The notes beneath the pieces are model-generated. The model did no database searches and had not been told where the DNA came from. It saw nothing but the letters and a program-made list of their open reading frames with translations. DNA of 64,000 bases from CAINVV01 sp963663675 (GTDB taxonomy: Bacteria; Bacteroidota; Bacteroidia; Bacteroidales; Prolixibacteraceae), in contig OY760498.1 of assembly GCA_963663675.1 (NCBI GenBank), positions 2,356,001 to 2,420,000 of the forward strand, given 5' to 3'. This document shows, piece after piece, positions 53,057 through 61,402 of this stretch. The first letter of the stretch is position 1, and each line of letters opens with the position of its first letter. A program made the translations under genes and the position numbers.

Positions 53057-54364
53057 ATGTTTAGATTGATTCTATGTTCGGCAATCATGCTGTTTTCACC
53101 ATTGGTGTATGCTACTGAAAAATCCACACTTACAGCCAGCGTTTCCACCATAGACATTACTCCCCCGCTCGAAATGAAATATACACTCGGCGGATACGGC
53201 GAAAGAATGAATAAACCGGCCAAAGCAATTCACGATCACATATTGGCTAAAGCACTTATTATTAAACAGGATGATAAAAAATTTGCCATTGTCACACTCG
53301 ACCTCCTGGGATTACCTTCTAATGTAAAGCCTGAACTGATCAAAAGAATCTCCGGAAATGGATGGAAACCAGGGAACGTCATGCTTTTACCCAGCCACTC
53401 TCACGGCAGCCTGGAAATGGAGGCTTTGAACAATAAAAATACCCTAAACATTCCACAACTAGGTATTTACCAGCCTGAACTGCTTGCATTTTTGATTGAC
53501 AGGCTGGAGAAATTAATGAAAGAAGCCGACCAAAATTACAAAACAGTAAGAATCGGAACGAAAACCAAAATTGCAGAAGGACTCAACAGAAACAGGAGAA
53601 AAGATCCCTTCATTGACAAAGACCTTATAGTTACAAGGATAGACCTGGCAAACAATAAGCCATTAGCTGTTTTGGTTAACTGGACCGCACATCCGACTTT
53701 CATTGGAGGGGAGGACATGCAAGTGTCTGCCGAATGGCCCGGATATCTTCAGACAGAACTTCAGAGGGTAATTGGCAACGACGTAACGGCGATGTACTAC
53801 AATGGTGCAGAAGGAGATATGTCTGTTGTCTTAGATGATCCGGTTAAAGACCATTATCAGAAAATCCAGGTGTATGGCAAAAAAATTGCCGCAATTGCTT
53901 TTGATCTCTACAAGGAGATTCATCCTGAAAAGGAAAATAGGTTCGATTTTATTTCAAGATCCATCCTATTACCCGAACATAAGGCTCATCCATCGTTTAT
54001 GAAAACTGGCGGAGAGGAATACGGAATGACCGAAAAAACTGTCAAAATTGTGATGGATATGTTGTGTCCCGAGTCAGTTGAAATCACTTCAGTCAGGATA
54101 GGTAATCTGTTAATTGCCGGCGTTCCGGGAGAAATGACAGCCAATTTGGGTCGCAAAATAAAGGAGTCTCTAAAAACCGGCGAGGTTCCAAACATATCTA
54201 TTGGTGGTCTTGCCAACGAATGGATCAGTTACATACTGGATGAGGACCAATATATTCATGGTGAGGGTTATGAGTCCAGCATGAGTTTTTTCGGACCGGA
54301 TTTAGGTAAAATACTCTCAGATCAGATTATCAGTAATGCCGGCCCTCTCCTGCTTTCGAAGTAA
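53057..54364 (+). CDS. Exported neutral/alkaline ceramidase-like protein
   Basis: 435 residues with a signal peptide (FRLILCSAIMLFSPLVYA). The sequence follows the N-terminal domain of neutral ceramidases: TASVSTIDITPPLEMKYTLGGYGERMNKPAKAIHDHILAKALII, the metal-binding LLPSHSHGSLEME (about residue 115), NRNRRKDPF, VNWTAHPTFIG, and YYNGAEGDMSVV. The C-terminal immunoglobulin-like domain of true ceramidases seems absent, so amide hydrolysis of ceramide is only one possibility; this domain occurs in many uncharacterised polysaccharide-utilisation genes. Translationally close to the alpha-galactosidase. Confidence 0.82.
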   Translation: MFRLILCSAIMLFSPLVYATEKSTLTASVSTIDITPPLEMKYTLGGYGERMNKPAKAIHDHILAKALIIKQDDKKFAIVTLDLLGLPSNVKPELIKRISGNGWKPGNVMLLPSHSHGSLEMEALNNKNTLNIPQLGIYQPELLAFLIDRLEKLMKEADQNYKTVRIGTKTKIAEGLNRNRRKDPFIDKDLIVTRIDLANNKPLAVLVNWTAHPTFIGGEDMQVSAEWPGYLQTELQRVIGNDVTAMYYNGAEGDMSVVLDDPVKDHYQKIQVYGKKIAAIAFDLYKEIHPEKENRFDFISRSILLPEHKAHPSFMKTGGEEYGMTEKTVKIVMDMLCPESVEITSVRIGNLLIAGVPGEMTANLGRKIKESLKTGEVPNISIGGLANEWISYILDEDQYIHGEGYESSMSFFGPDLGKILSDQIISNAGPLLLSK

Positions 54365-54441
54365 AACAGATTCATATTCAACATCTTGCGTAAGCTAAAA
54401 GATCTCAAACAAAAGAAATATATCTATTTATATCTAAAAAA

Positions 54442-55806
54442 ATGAAAAAGCAGAATCTACTACTTTTCACCCTCCTCCTTACCCAGTTTTCCGGCTCATT
54501 GGCAGGCATGATGCCTTCTGCCACTTCCGGACCAAAAGATTCTCTACTGCTGGAGAACATTTTCCCTTTTCAGCAGCAGCACTGCCATGGATCGACCATT
54601 GTCGAATTGCCCAACATGGATTTGCTGTGTGCCTGGTTTCAGGGTAGTGGCGAGCGCACCTCCGATGATGTTGCAATCAAAGGTTCCAGGTACAACCATA
54701 AGACGCATAAATGGGAAACCCCATTTGTCATGGCCGATGTACCCGGCTTCCCTGATATCAATCCAGTCCTGTTTATAGACTCGAAATCAGAATTGTGGCT
54801 GACCTGGTATACGGTAATGGCATACCAATGGAGTACCTCATTGCTAAAAACCAGGATCAGCAGCAACTATATGCAAAAATCCGGGGCGCCAGCGTGGAAA
54901 TGGCAGGATGTAATCCACGTCAAAGCCGATGGCTCACCAACAACAGGCATTGGAGAGAACGACCCCTTCGTCCATACACTTGTGAAAAAATTTGACGCAT
55001 ATTTTCAGTATTTGCAGCGACAAGGCAATTCTGCTGACACCGCCAAAACACAAATTCTAATGAAAAACCTGGAAAGAGCAAGAAAATTTTACCTTGACCT
55101 GGCCAGGGGATCCAATTTGGTAAGCGACGGAACTGATGTGAATGAGAAGGGAGAAAAAATCAGTAAAAAACTTGGATATCCCCTGATGCGCAGAATTGGA
55201 TGGCAAACCCGCAACAAGCCGCTTATACTTGGAAACAGAATTTTACTTCCCCTTTACTCTGATGGGCTCAACCTCTCCCTTGTGGCAATAACTGAAGATT
55301 TTGGAGCAACCTGGTCGTTCAGTGAACCAATTTTGGGGGGCGGAGCAATTCAGCCAACCCTGGCGCTCAATAAGGATGGTTCTATTACAATGCTGATGCG
55401 CGACAATGGTCCGGCACCAAAAAGGTTAATGAAGAGCGTTTCGAAAGACAGAGGGCTGACCTGGAGCTCAGTGGTTGACACAGAGATCCCCAATCCGGGT
55501 ACAGCAGCTGATGTGGTTGTTTTGAAAAGCGGTAACTGGGCACTTGTACTCAATGACATAGAGAGCGGACGGTACAGACTTTCAGTGTGGCTTTCGACAG
55601 ATGAAGGACAGACCTGGCCCTTTCACAAAACAATAGTTAATGGCAAGCCAAACAGTGCTGTCAGAGGTCACTATCCGGCAATTATACAGGGTAAAGATGG
55701 AATTATCCATCTTTCATATACCAATCAGGTGGCCGGTCCGGATGGAACCTCTGAGGTTAAAAATATTGTCCATGCTGCTTTTTCAGAAAACTGGCTGAAA
55801 CAATGA
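54442..55806 (+). CDS. Exported sialidase-like BNR-repeat protein
   Basis: 454 residues with a signal peptide (LLLFTLLLTQFSGSLAG). A six-bladed propeller with Asp-box-like motifs TEDFGATWS (about 288), SKDRGLTWS (about 332) and STDEGQTWP (about 385). The N-terminal CHGSTIVELPNMDLLCAWFQGSGERTSDDVAIKGSRY is typical of the BNR_2 group. I do not see the canonical FRIP motif of GH33 sialidases, so it may act on another sugar or only bind. The last of the glycoconjugate-degrading trio. Confidence 0.8.
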   Translation: MKKQNLLLFTLLLTQFSGSLAGMMPSATSGPKDSLLLENIFPFQQQHCHGSTIVELPNMDLLCAWFQGSGERTSDDVAIKGSRYNHKTHKWETPFVMADVPGFPDINPVLFIDSKSELWLTWYTVMAYQWSTSLLKTRISSNYMQKSGAPAWKWQDVIHVKADGSPTTGIGENDPFVHTLVKKFDAYFQYLQRQGNSADTAKTQILMKNLERARKFYLDLARGSNLVSDGTDVNEKGEKISKKLGYPLMRRIGWQTRNKPLILGNRILLPLYSDGLNLSLVAITEDFGATWSFSEPILGGGAIQPTLALNKDGSITMLMRDNGPAPKRLMKSVSKDRGLTWSSVVDTEIPNPGTAADVVVLKSGNWALVLNDIESGRYRLSVWLSTDEGQTWPFHKTIVNGKPNSAVRGHYPAIIQGKDGIIHLSYTNQVAGPDGTSEVKNIVHAAFSENWLKQ

Positions 55807-55907
55807 ATCAGTAAGGAAAAGTTAAATACAATATTCAAATTTTCCAGCATACCAGGCTGTTATAGCTTCATAAGTGCCTTTTACAAATTCTAAATTGCAG
55901 AATCTAA

Positions 55908-55937
55908 TTGACATTTATCAATTAGTATGTATATTTG
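55908..55937 (+). promoter_or_regulatory. FNR-like box and -7 element of the Crp/Fnr gene
   Basis: TTGACATTTATCAA (55908-55921) matches the FNR/CRP-type TTGAt-N4-ATCAA palindrome in nine of ten positions. A perfect TATATTTG -7 element follows at 55930-55937. The box overlaps the -33 region, as expected for an autoregulated gene. An almost identical box occurs at 57228. Confidence 0.6.
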
Positions 55938-55958
55938 GATCATATAATTTAGTGTTTT

Positions 55959-56693
55959 ATGTTAGACGAGAAGGAGAAATCCAGGTGTGGAGATTGTTTG
56001 GAATGCAAATACGAATGTTGTTTTAGTAACCAGCAATGTGGTGATTCACATATTTTCGGAATCCTCGCTTCTGATGAACTTCATATGTTAATGGACAACA
56101 AACGTCAGATTCATTTCAGGCCCGGGGAAACCATCATGAAGCAGAATACTCCCCTCACCCATCTTGTGTGTATTAAGAGTGGAATGGCCAAGGTTGTCTC
56201 AGAAGGACCGAAAGGGAAAAATCTCATTCTCCAGATTATTAAGGATCACAGCATTTTTACCGGCGGAGGCGCCATCACTGATGATTTCAGACATTTTACA
56301 GTCGCAGCAGTTACGGAGATTGATTGCTGTTTCGTCGATACCAGTCGTTTGTACAGTTTACTTACCAAAAACAGCAGTTTTGCCATTGAACTTCTCAAAC
56401 ACTGCAATACCCAGCACCTGAAGATGCTGACTTCCCTCATCAATCTCAGCCACAAGTACATGCCAGGCCGTGTTGCCGACACTCTTCTCTACCTGAAGAA
56501 TATCATTTTTGAAACAAATCCATACAACTTTATCCTTTCCAAACAGGAATTGGCGGATATGTCAGGTATGACCAAGGAAAGCTTTATCAGAAGTTTGAAA
56601 GAGTTTGAAGATTCAGGACTGATTCGCCACACCAGGAATTCCATTGAAATACTTAAAGAAAGTGAGCTGACAGAGATCAGCAGAAATGGTTAG
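55959..56693 (+). CDS. Crp/Fnr-family regulator with N-terminal cysteine cluster
   Basis: 244 residues. The first 30 contain six cysteines (10, 13, 16, 20, 21, 27: RCGDCLECKYECC), and Cys123-Cys124 (EIDCCFVD) sit where E. coli FNR has its fourth ligand. Cyclic-nucleotide-binding-like barrel about 35-150 (IHFRPGETIMKQNTPLTHLVCIKSGMAKVV); helix-turn-helix about 185-235 (LSKQELADMSGMTKESFIRSLKEFEDSGLI). A [4Fe-4S] oxygen sensor like FNR is a strong inference, though the Cys spacing differs from E. coli. It precedes the cytochrome locus and has an FNR-like box in front of its own gene and of the first cytochrome gene. Confidence 0.88.
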   Translation: MLDEKEKSRCGDCLECKYECCFSNQQCGDSHIFGILASDELHMLMDNKRQIHFRPGETIMKQNTPLTHLVCIKSGMAKVVSEGPKGKNLILQIIKDHSIFTGGGAITDDFRHFTVAAVTEIDCCFVDTSRLYSLLTKNSSFAIELLKHCNTQHLKMLTSLINLSHKYMPGRVADTLLYLKNIIFETNPYNFILSKQELADMSGMTKESFIRSLKEFEDSGLIRHTRNSIEILKESELTEISRNG

Positions 56694-56747
56694 CCCAATA
56701 TCAATTTTACCACAATAAGCTTATTAACAATATCATACCAGAACGAT

Positions 56748-56781
56748 TGTTTAATTTTTAAACATGTTTAAAAATTAAACA
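56748..56781. promoter_or_regulatory. 34-bp perfect palindrome made of two TGTTTAA-N3-TTAAACA units
   Basis: The stretch consists of two adjacent 17-bp inverted repeats (TGTTTAA-TTT-TTAAACA and TGTTTAA-AAA-TTAAACA), which are reverse complements of each other. The whole is therefore a perfect palindrome without a loop. Two back-to-back dyads suggest a cooperative operator. It is 54 bp after the Crp/Fnr stop codon. Confidence 0.6.
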
Positions 56782-57227
56782 TTGCAAAGTGCATATTATT
56801 CAGGTGTGGATCATTTATCAAGGGATTTAACATCAAAAAAACACTTGAAAGGCACACTCCGGACCATATTTTGATCTAAATCTTTCTTGTTGCTTTTTTC
56901 ACATCACCGGTGATGACTAAAAAAAAAGCACTGTTTTTAACTAATCCAAATACAGATTCACAAGTTTGATTCGTATTTAGCCAGGTCCAATTTAAAAATG
57001 GTTTAAATTCATTTATCACACATCCAGTTGTAAAAAAATATATTGACTTCAGGCACCAATACCAAATTATCGCATTTTTCGATCATTTCACTGCATTTTT
57101 AATACCAATAATCGAATATTTGGTATAAATTTGGAATACACCCCCACTCAAAATAACCACAAACACCATTATTTTCATTTCTTCACTATTTATAACAATA
57201 CTGGATAATAGCTGCCAAATTTCAATA

Positions 57228-57241
57228 TTGACATATATCAA
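57228..57241 (+). promoter_or_regulatory. FNR-like box upstream of the cytochrome operon
   Basis: TTGACATATATCAA fits TTGAt-N4-ATCAA in nine of ten positions. With flanking bases it matches the box before the Crp/Fnr gene in 15 of 16 bases (TTGACAT[T/A]TATCAATT). It lies 182 bp before the start codon. Confidence 0.55.
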
Positions 57242-57422
57242 TTTCTCAATTGATATACATATCCACTTTTCGAGATTTATACACAAATATATCTGTCAAT
57301 CTATCAACATATTTCTATTTGTATGAGGGATTTACAATTTTTAACTTTACCATCGTGTCTAATCAGACTAATTGATTAATTAATTAGAAAATACTGTTTT
57401 TATATTAAAATTTGCAAAATCT

Positions 57423-58826
57423 ATGAAACTACAGAAATTCTTTAAGCTAGCTATTTTTGCTCTTGCCTTAATGGCTTTTGGTGCTGCCTGTGTTAAAGAA
57501 GGCCCTCCCGGAAAAGACGGTGCTGACGGCGCTACGGGTGCTGCCGGCCAAAATGGTACCGATGCCAATGAAACATGTAAAATGTGTCACACTCCGGCAA
57601 AAGTAGATGCTATTGCTGTTCAGTTCCAGCTGTCAAAACATGAATTTGGTGCAGCCGCGGAGGAAGAAGCCGGTAATACCACCTGTGATGTATGCCACGA
57701 ACAGGAAGGTTTCAGGGATGTAGTGAAAAGAAATGTTCCTGCCACATTCTCCCTGAATACAACGACTGGTAAATATGTGAACGATTATGTATGTTCCACC
57801 TCAACTGCTTATGGAACTCTTGGTTGCAGAACATGCCACAGTTCAATACATGAAACATACACTTCCACTGACCTTCCAAAACTGACAACGGTTGCCGCAG
57901 TTCCTATGACCATGTGGGGTGGCGCCAAAACTATTAACCTGCCAGCCGACGGAGGTTCTTCCAATCTTTGCGTAAAATGTCACCAGCCGCGTCCTTTCAA
58001 TTTTAACAATAGCAAGAACCCTGCCAATACAGGAAATGTTCTGGACTATGCATCTCTGGTAAGCGCTCCAACCGCAACTTTCTTCGACGGAACTTCAGCA
58101 GCAACTATCGCACAGGCTAAAATAATTCCTGGCTATCGTACCCACACCCATTACGGAACTGTTGGAGCTATGTATGCCGGAACCGGTGGTATTGAATTTC
58201 CAGGAACTGTTGCTTATGCCAGTGCTATACACAAAACTGCCGCATCATGTGCGGATTGCCATATGGCTCCAATATTTGGAAGCGCAGGTGGTCACTCATT
58301 TAAAGTAAGAAGTGCTTTGGAAGGTTCCGGATTGACAACCTCAACCACCTGGAACTTTAACGGATGCAATGTTTCTGGTTGTCACGCTGATAATCCTGTC
58401 AATACTTCCAATGCAAAATACTGGGTTAACCCAAGAGCCGACATCAAGGCAAAACTGGATCTTCTGGCTTCAAAATTACAACTTAACGGTGTTGAATTCC
58501 TGAATAAGAATCCAGATAAAGCATCAAATCTCTGGGCAGGTGTTACAACCAAAAATTATGACGGATACCTGAATGTTTACGATCCGGCAACCAATCCGAC
58601 AGGAATGGATAATAACGGTACATGTTTCCAGAATGCCAGCCCTAGTTCGTCATGGACGGCAGAACAAAAAGCAATCAACGCTGCATTGCCGGTAATGAAA
58701 CTTACCAATGCCCAGTTTGGTGCAATCATCAACTTCCAGATGTGCTTGCGTGAATATAGTCTTGGTATTCACAACTACGATTACTCAAAAGCATTGCTTG
58801 CGAACTCTATCGCCGTACTTAACTAG
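57423..58826 (+). CDS. Multihaem c-type cytochrome lipoprotein with collagen-like spacer
   Basis: 467 residues. Lipobox MAFGAAC (Cys23), then a Gly-X-Y stretch GPPGKDGADGATGAAGQNG (27-45) and haem-binding motifs CKMCH (52), CDVCH (88), CRTCH (135), CVKCH (183), CADCH (276) and an atypical CNVSGCH (315, CX4CH), so up to six haems. The C-terminal 140 residues have no haem motif. It is a periplasmic or outer-membrane lipoprotein, probably exchanging electrons with the other cytochromes of the locus. First gene after the FNR-like box; a terminator-like hairpin follows the stop. Confidence 0.88.
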   Translation: MKLQKFFKLAIFALALMAFGAACVKEGPPGKDGADGATGAAGQNGTDANETCKMCHTPAKVDAIAVQFQLSKHEFGAAAEEEAGNTTCDVCHEQEGFRDVVKRNVPATFSLNTTTGKYVNDYVCSTSTAYGTLGCRTCHSSIHETYTSTDLPKLTTVAAVPMTMWGGAKTINLPADGGSSNLCVKCHQPRPFNFNNSKNPANTGNVLDYASLVSAPTATFFDGTSAATIAQAKIIPGYRTHTHYGTVGAMYAGTGGIEFPGTVAYASAIHKTAASCADCHMAPIFGSAGGHSFKVRSALEGSGLTTSTTWNFNGCNVSGCHADNPVNTSNAKYWVNPRADIKAKLDLLASKLQLNGVEFLNKNPDKASNLWAGVTTKNYDGYLNVYDPATNPTGMDNNGTCFQNASPSSSWTAEQKAINAALPVMKLTNAQFGAIINFQMCLREYSLGIHNYDYSKALLANSIAVLN

Positions 58827-58847
58827 TATGTACAAATAAACCCGTAT

Positions 58848-58880
58848 AAAAAAGGCTTCTCGTATTCAGAAGTCTTTTTT
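58848..58880 (+). terminator. Terminator or attenuator after the first cytochrome gene
   Basis: AAAAAGGCTTCT pairs with AGAAGTCTTTTT (one G-T pair) around CGTATTC, ending in T. Since the next gene begins 26 bp later, it may only reduce downstream transcription. Confidence 0.65.
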
Positions 58881-58905
58881 ATATGAGTTGAAAAAAATCT
58901 CCTCC

Positions 58906-59289
58906 ATGAAAAAATCAAATATTTATTTTCTTCTCTTTGTGATTGGGCTGCTGCTCAACGCTTGTACCTACGATTTCATCGCAGAAGAGGAGTTGCCACC
59001 GGTAGATCCCAATGTGGATGTTTTGTTTTCGACACAGATCGCTACGATTTTCACCAGTAACTGTATTTCCTGCCACAAAGCTGGTGGTCAGGCACCGGAT
59101 CTTACTGCTGCAAATGCATACAACAGCATCAAAAACATGAATCTTACCAATACATCGGCTCCGGAAACCAGTGTTATCTATACAGAACCCAATCCAGCCA
59201 ATGCCAGTGTACACAACTGGAAGAAATACTCGGCTGCTAATGCGCAACTGGTATTGACCTGGATACAACAAGGTGCAAAAAACAATTAA
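58906..59289 (+). CDS. Monohaem cytochrome c lipoprotein
   Basis: 127 residues from the ATG at 58906. Lipobox LLLNAC (Cys about 20), then a single haem motif in TSNCISCHKAGGQAPDLTA (about 57), followed by a typical small cytochrome c helix set ending QLVLTWIQQGAKNN. Similar C-terminal lone haem domains occur in many Bacteroidota as electron carriers on the outer membrane. 24 bp before the barrel gene, so they are presumably co-transcribed. Confidence 0.85.
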   Translation: MKKSNIYFLLFVIGLLLNACTYDFIAEEELPPVDPNVDVLFSTQIATIFTSNCISCHKAGGQAPDLTAANAYNSIKNMNLTNTSAPETSVIYTEPNPANASVHNWKKYSAANAQLVLTWIQQGAKNN

Positions 59290-59313
59290 TCAGGAAATCT
59301 AAGAATTCAAAAA

Positions 59314-60249
59314 ATGAAAAAAACCTTTATATTCCTCATTTTAAGTCTTTTGCCCTTTACCTACCAATTTGTACAAGGTCAAACAGACTCAACAGCGACC
59401 GAACCGGAAGTTGTTGTAAACAAACCGGTTCGATTTGTCTGGGAAAGTGGCTACCTGATTGATCAGCAGACTTCCAAAATCTCACCGGTTCATACCCTTG
59501 AAGCAGTTATTCAACACAAATTTGGCCCAATGGGGAATGGCTTCAAGGATCTGTTCGGCATCATGGCTCCAGCTAACGATATCAGGCTGGCACTTGACTA
59601 CGTAATAGCAAAAAACTGCCAGATCGGCTATGGCATCCAGAAAAAGAACATGTACAGCGATTTCAATGCCAAATGGACTCCATATGAGCAGATGAATACA
59701 GGCATGCCTGTTTCTATCGCTTTCTACGGCAATGTTGGTATAGACGGAAGAGATAAGGACCTTTGGGATGCAAGTCAGTACTACCATTCGTCAGACTCAG
59801 AAGCATATACCAAATATGATTATCGTTTCAGCAACCGTCTCTCCTATTTTGCTGAGGCAATTGTAGCCAGAAAATTCAACGATATGTTCACGCTGCAGGC
59901 AGCCATAAGTTTTTCTCACTTCAATACAACTGCATGGCACCAGGATCATGATAAAGTAGGTTTGCACCTGGGGGGCAGAGCCAAGGTTTCTCCACAAGGG
60001 TCTATCATTTTCAATGCAGATTTTCCTTTGCAGATATCCGGCATGTCAGAACAGCCCAATTTTGACATTCACCCAGAACCAAATATTGCATTCGGTTATG
60101 AAGTGTCAACCAGTACCCACGCTTTCCAGATGTATGCCAGTACTGGCCAGACCTTATTGCCACAGGACATGATGTTGAACAACAGGCAGAAAGTAGCCTG
60201 GGAAAACCTCTGTATCGGATTTGTTATTACAAGATTGTGGGGATTTTAA
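59314..60249 (+). CDS. DUF5777 outer-membrane beta-barrel protein
   Basis: 311 residues with a signal peptide (FIFLILSLLPFTYQFVQG). The sequence has alternating amphipathic strands and aromatic girdles and ends TRLWGF, a C-terminal aromatic typical for barrels. The TLEAVIQHKFGPM, GIMAPANDIRLALDYVI and MNTGMPVSIAFYGNVG segments fit DUF5777, a barrel family recurrent near c-type cytochromes in Bacteroidota. With two lipoprotein cytochromes next to it, it could form an outer-membrane electron conduit (inference). A strong terminator follows. Confidence 0.8.
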   Translation: MKKTFIFLILSLLPFTYQFVQGQTDSTATEPEVVVNKPVRFVWESGYLIDQQTSKISPVHTLEAVIQHKFGPMGNGFKDLFGIMAPANDIRLALDYVIAKNCQIGYGIQKKNMYSDFNAKWTPYEQMNTGMPVSIAFYGNVGIDGRDKDLWDASQYYHSSDSEAYTKYDYRFSNRLSYFAEAIVARKFNDMFTLQAAISFSHFNTTAWHQDHDKVGLHLGGRAKVSPQGSIIFNADFPLQISGMSEQPNFDIHPEPNIAFGYEVSTSTHAFQMYASTGQTLLPQDMMLNNRQKVAWENLCIGFVITRLWGF

Positions 60250-60308
60250 CAAATTCAGCCATGGAGTATTTATTCATTTGAATTTAAGATGATCTGAAAA
60301 ATACAATT

Positions 60309-60350
60309 ATTAAGAAGCCACAATCAAAATGATGTGGCTTCTTAATTTTT
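60309..60350 (+). terminator. Rho-independent terminator
   Basis: A 14-bp perfect stem ATTAAGAAGCCACA/TGTGGCTTCTTAAT around ATCAAAATGA with a following T run. It separates the lipoprotein/barrel genes from the inner-membrane complex genes. Confidence 0.85.
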
Positions 60351-60429
60351 AAATAATACGGCAATTAAATCAATCTAAATTCAATTAATCGAAACAAACT
60401 ATCCGAACGTTAATTAATTACATTAAAAT

Positions 60430-61398
60430 ATGAATTACGCGGTTAAGCTGATCAAAGGACTCTTACTGGTATTTTTGATATCCGGAGTTGTCTCACTAAA
60501 GGCAGAAGAAAAGGCAGTAACTACCCGGACCGACAACCAAAGAACCAATGATAATTGCTTAAAGTGCCATGCAAACAATTATTTCATGTATGATAATACT
60601 GTTGCAGGCAAACAGGTAAAACACAAGATGGAACCAGGGATGAAAATAGATACCATCCTGTTCTATGAATCCAATCATAAAAATTTTAAATGTACAGACT
60701 GCCATTCTGAAGATTTTGGCAAATGGCCTCATTCACCTGAAGTCAGGATGGAGCAGAATATGATCTGCATCGACTGCCATGGCGGAGACGAGAAATATGC
60801 CAAGTTCCAGTTCGAAAAAATTGAGGCTGAATTCCAGCTGAGTATCCATGCCACCAAGCATGCAGAATCATTCACCTGCTGGACCTGTCATGAACCGCAC
60901 ACCTATAAAATCAGTGCAAGAAATGACACTATTATTAAAAATATAATCGCCTACGACAACAATATTTGTCTTAGCTGCCACAACAACATCAACAAGTTTG
61001 AACTGATCACCGATAATGCAAAGCCAAATATCATAGCCAAACACGATTGGTTACCCAACCAGTCCCGTCACTTCAAGAATGTTCGATGTATAGAGTGCCA
61101 TGCGCACGTTAAGGATTCATTGCTGGTAGCACACAATATACAGCCAAAAGAGAAGGCTGTAAAATTGTGCCAGGAATGCCATTCAAAAAACTCCATTCTC
61201 CTCAAATCACTCTACGAGTATCAAATAAAATCAAAAACTGCCTGGCTGGGATTTGACAATGATAAAATTCTCAGTACTACTTATGTCATTGGTGCCAATA
61301 GAAATGTTTACCTGAACAGACTCAGCATCGCTTTATTCCTGCTTGTTTTGGCTGGAATCACCATTCACGCCATACTCAGAATACTGACAAAAAAATAA
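60430..61398 (+). CDS. Seven-haem cytochrome c with C-terminal membrane anchor
   Basis: 322 residues. Signal peptide (LIKGLLLVFLISGVVSLKA), seven CXXCH motifs starting at residues 43, 88, 113, 150, 180, 220 and 247 (CLKCH, CTDCH, CIDCH, CWTCH, CLSCH, CIECH, CQECH), and a C-terminal transmembrane helix (RLSIALFLLVLAGITIHAIL, about 297-316). The haem domain therefore faces the periplasm. Additional His residues (for example NHKNFKC, HATKHAES) could be distal ligands. It lies 4 bp before the b-type cytochrome gene, making the two a likely quinol-to-cytochrome module. No known catalytic haem motif (such as CXXCK) is visible, so it is probably an electron-transfer subunit. Confidence 0.9.
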   Translation: MNYAVKLIKGLLLVFLISGVVSLKAEEKAVTTRTDNQRTNDNCLKCHANNYFMYDNTVAGKQVKHKMEPGMKIDTILFYESNHKNFKCTDCHSEDFGKWPHSPEVRMEQNMICIDCHGGDEKYAKFQFEKIEAEFQLSIHATKHAESFTCWTCHEPHTYKISARNDTIIKNIIAYDNNICLSCHNNINKFELITDNAKPNIIAKHDWLPNQSRHFKNVRCIECHAHVKDSLLVAHNIQPKEKAVKLCQECHSKNSILLKSLYEYQIKSKTAWLGFDNDKILSTTYVIGANRNVYLNRLSIALFLLVLAGITIHAILRILTKK

Positions 61399-61402
61399 AA
61401 CT

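Larger units (their letters stand above)
56694..57422. other. Long regulatory intergenic region before the cytochrome locus
   Basis: 729 bp, very AT-rich, no gene. It holds a 34-bp double palindrome (56748-56781), a 14-bp perfect palindrome CATCACCGGTGATG (56902-56915), an inverted repeat ATACCAA/TTGGTAT (57102-57126), the FNR-like box at 57228-57241, and a weak -7-like TCTATTTG (57314-57321). The leader before the first cytochrome gene would be about 100 nt. Confidence 0.5.
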
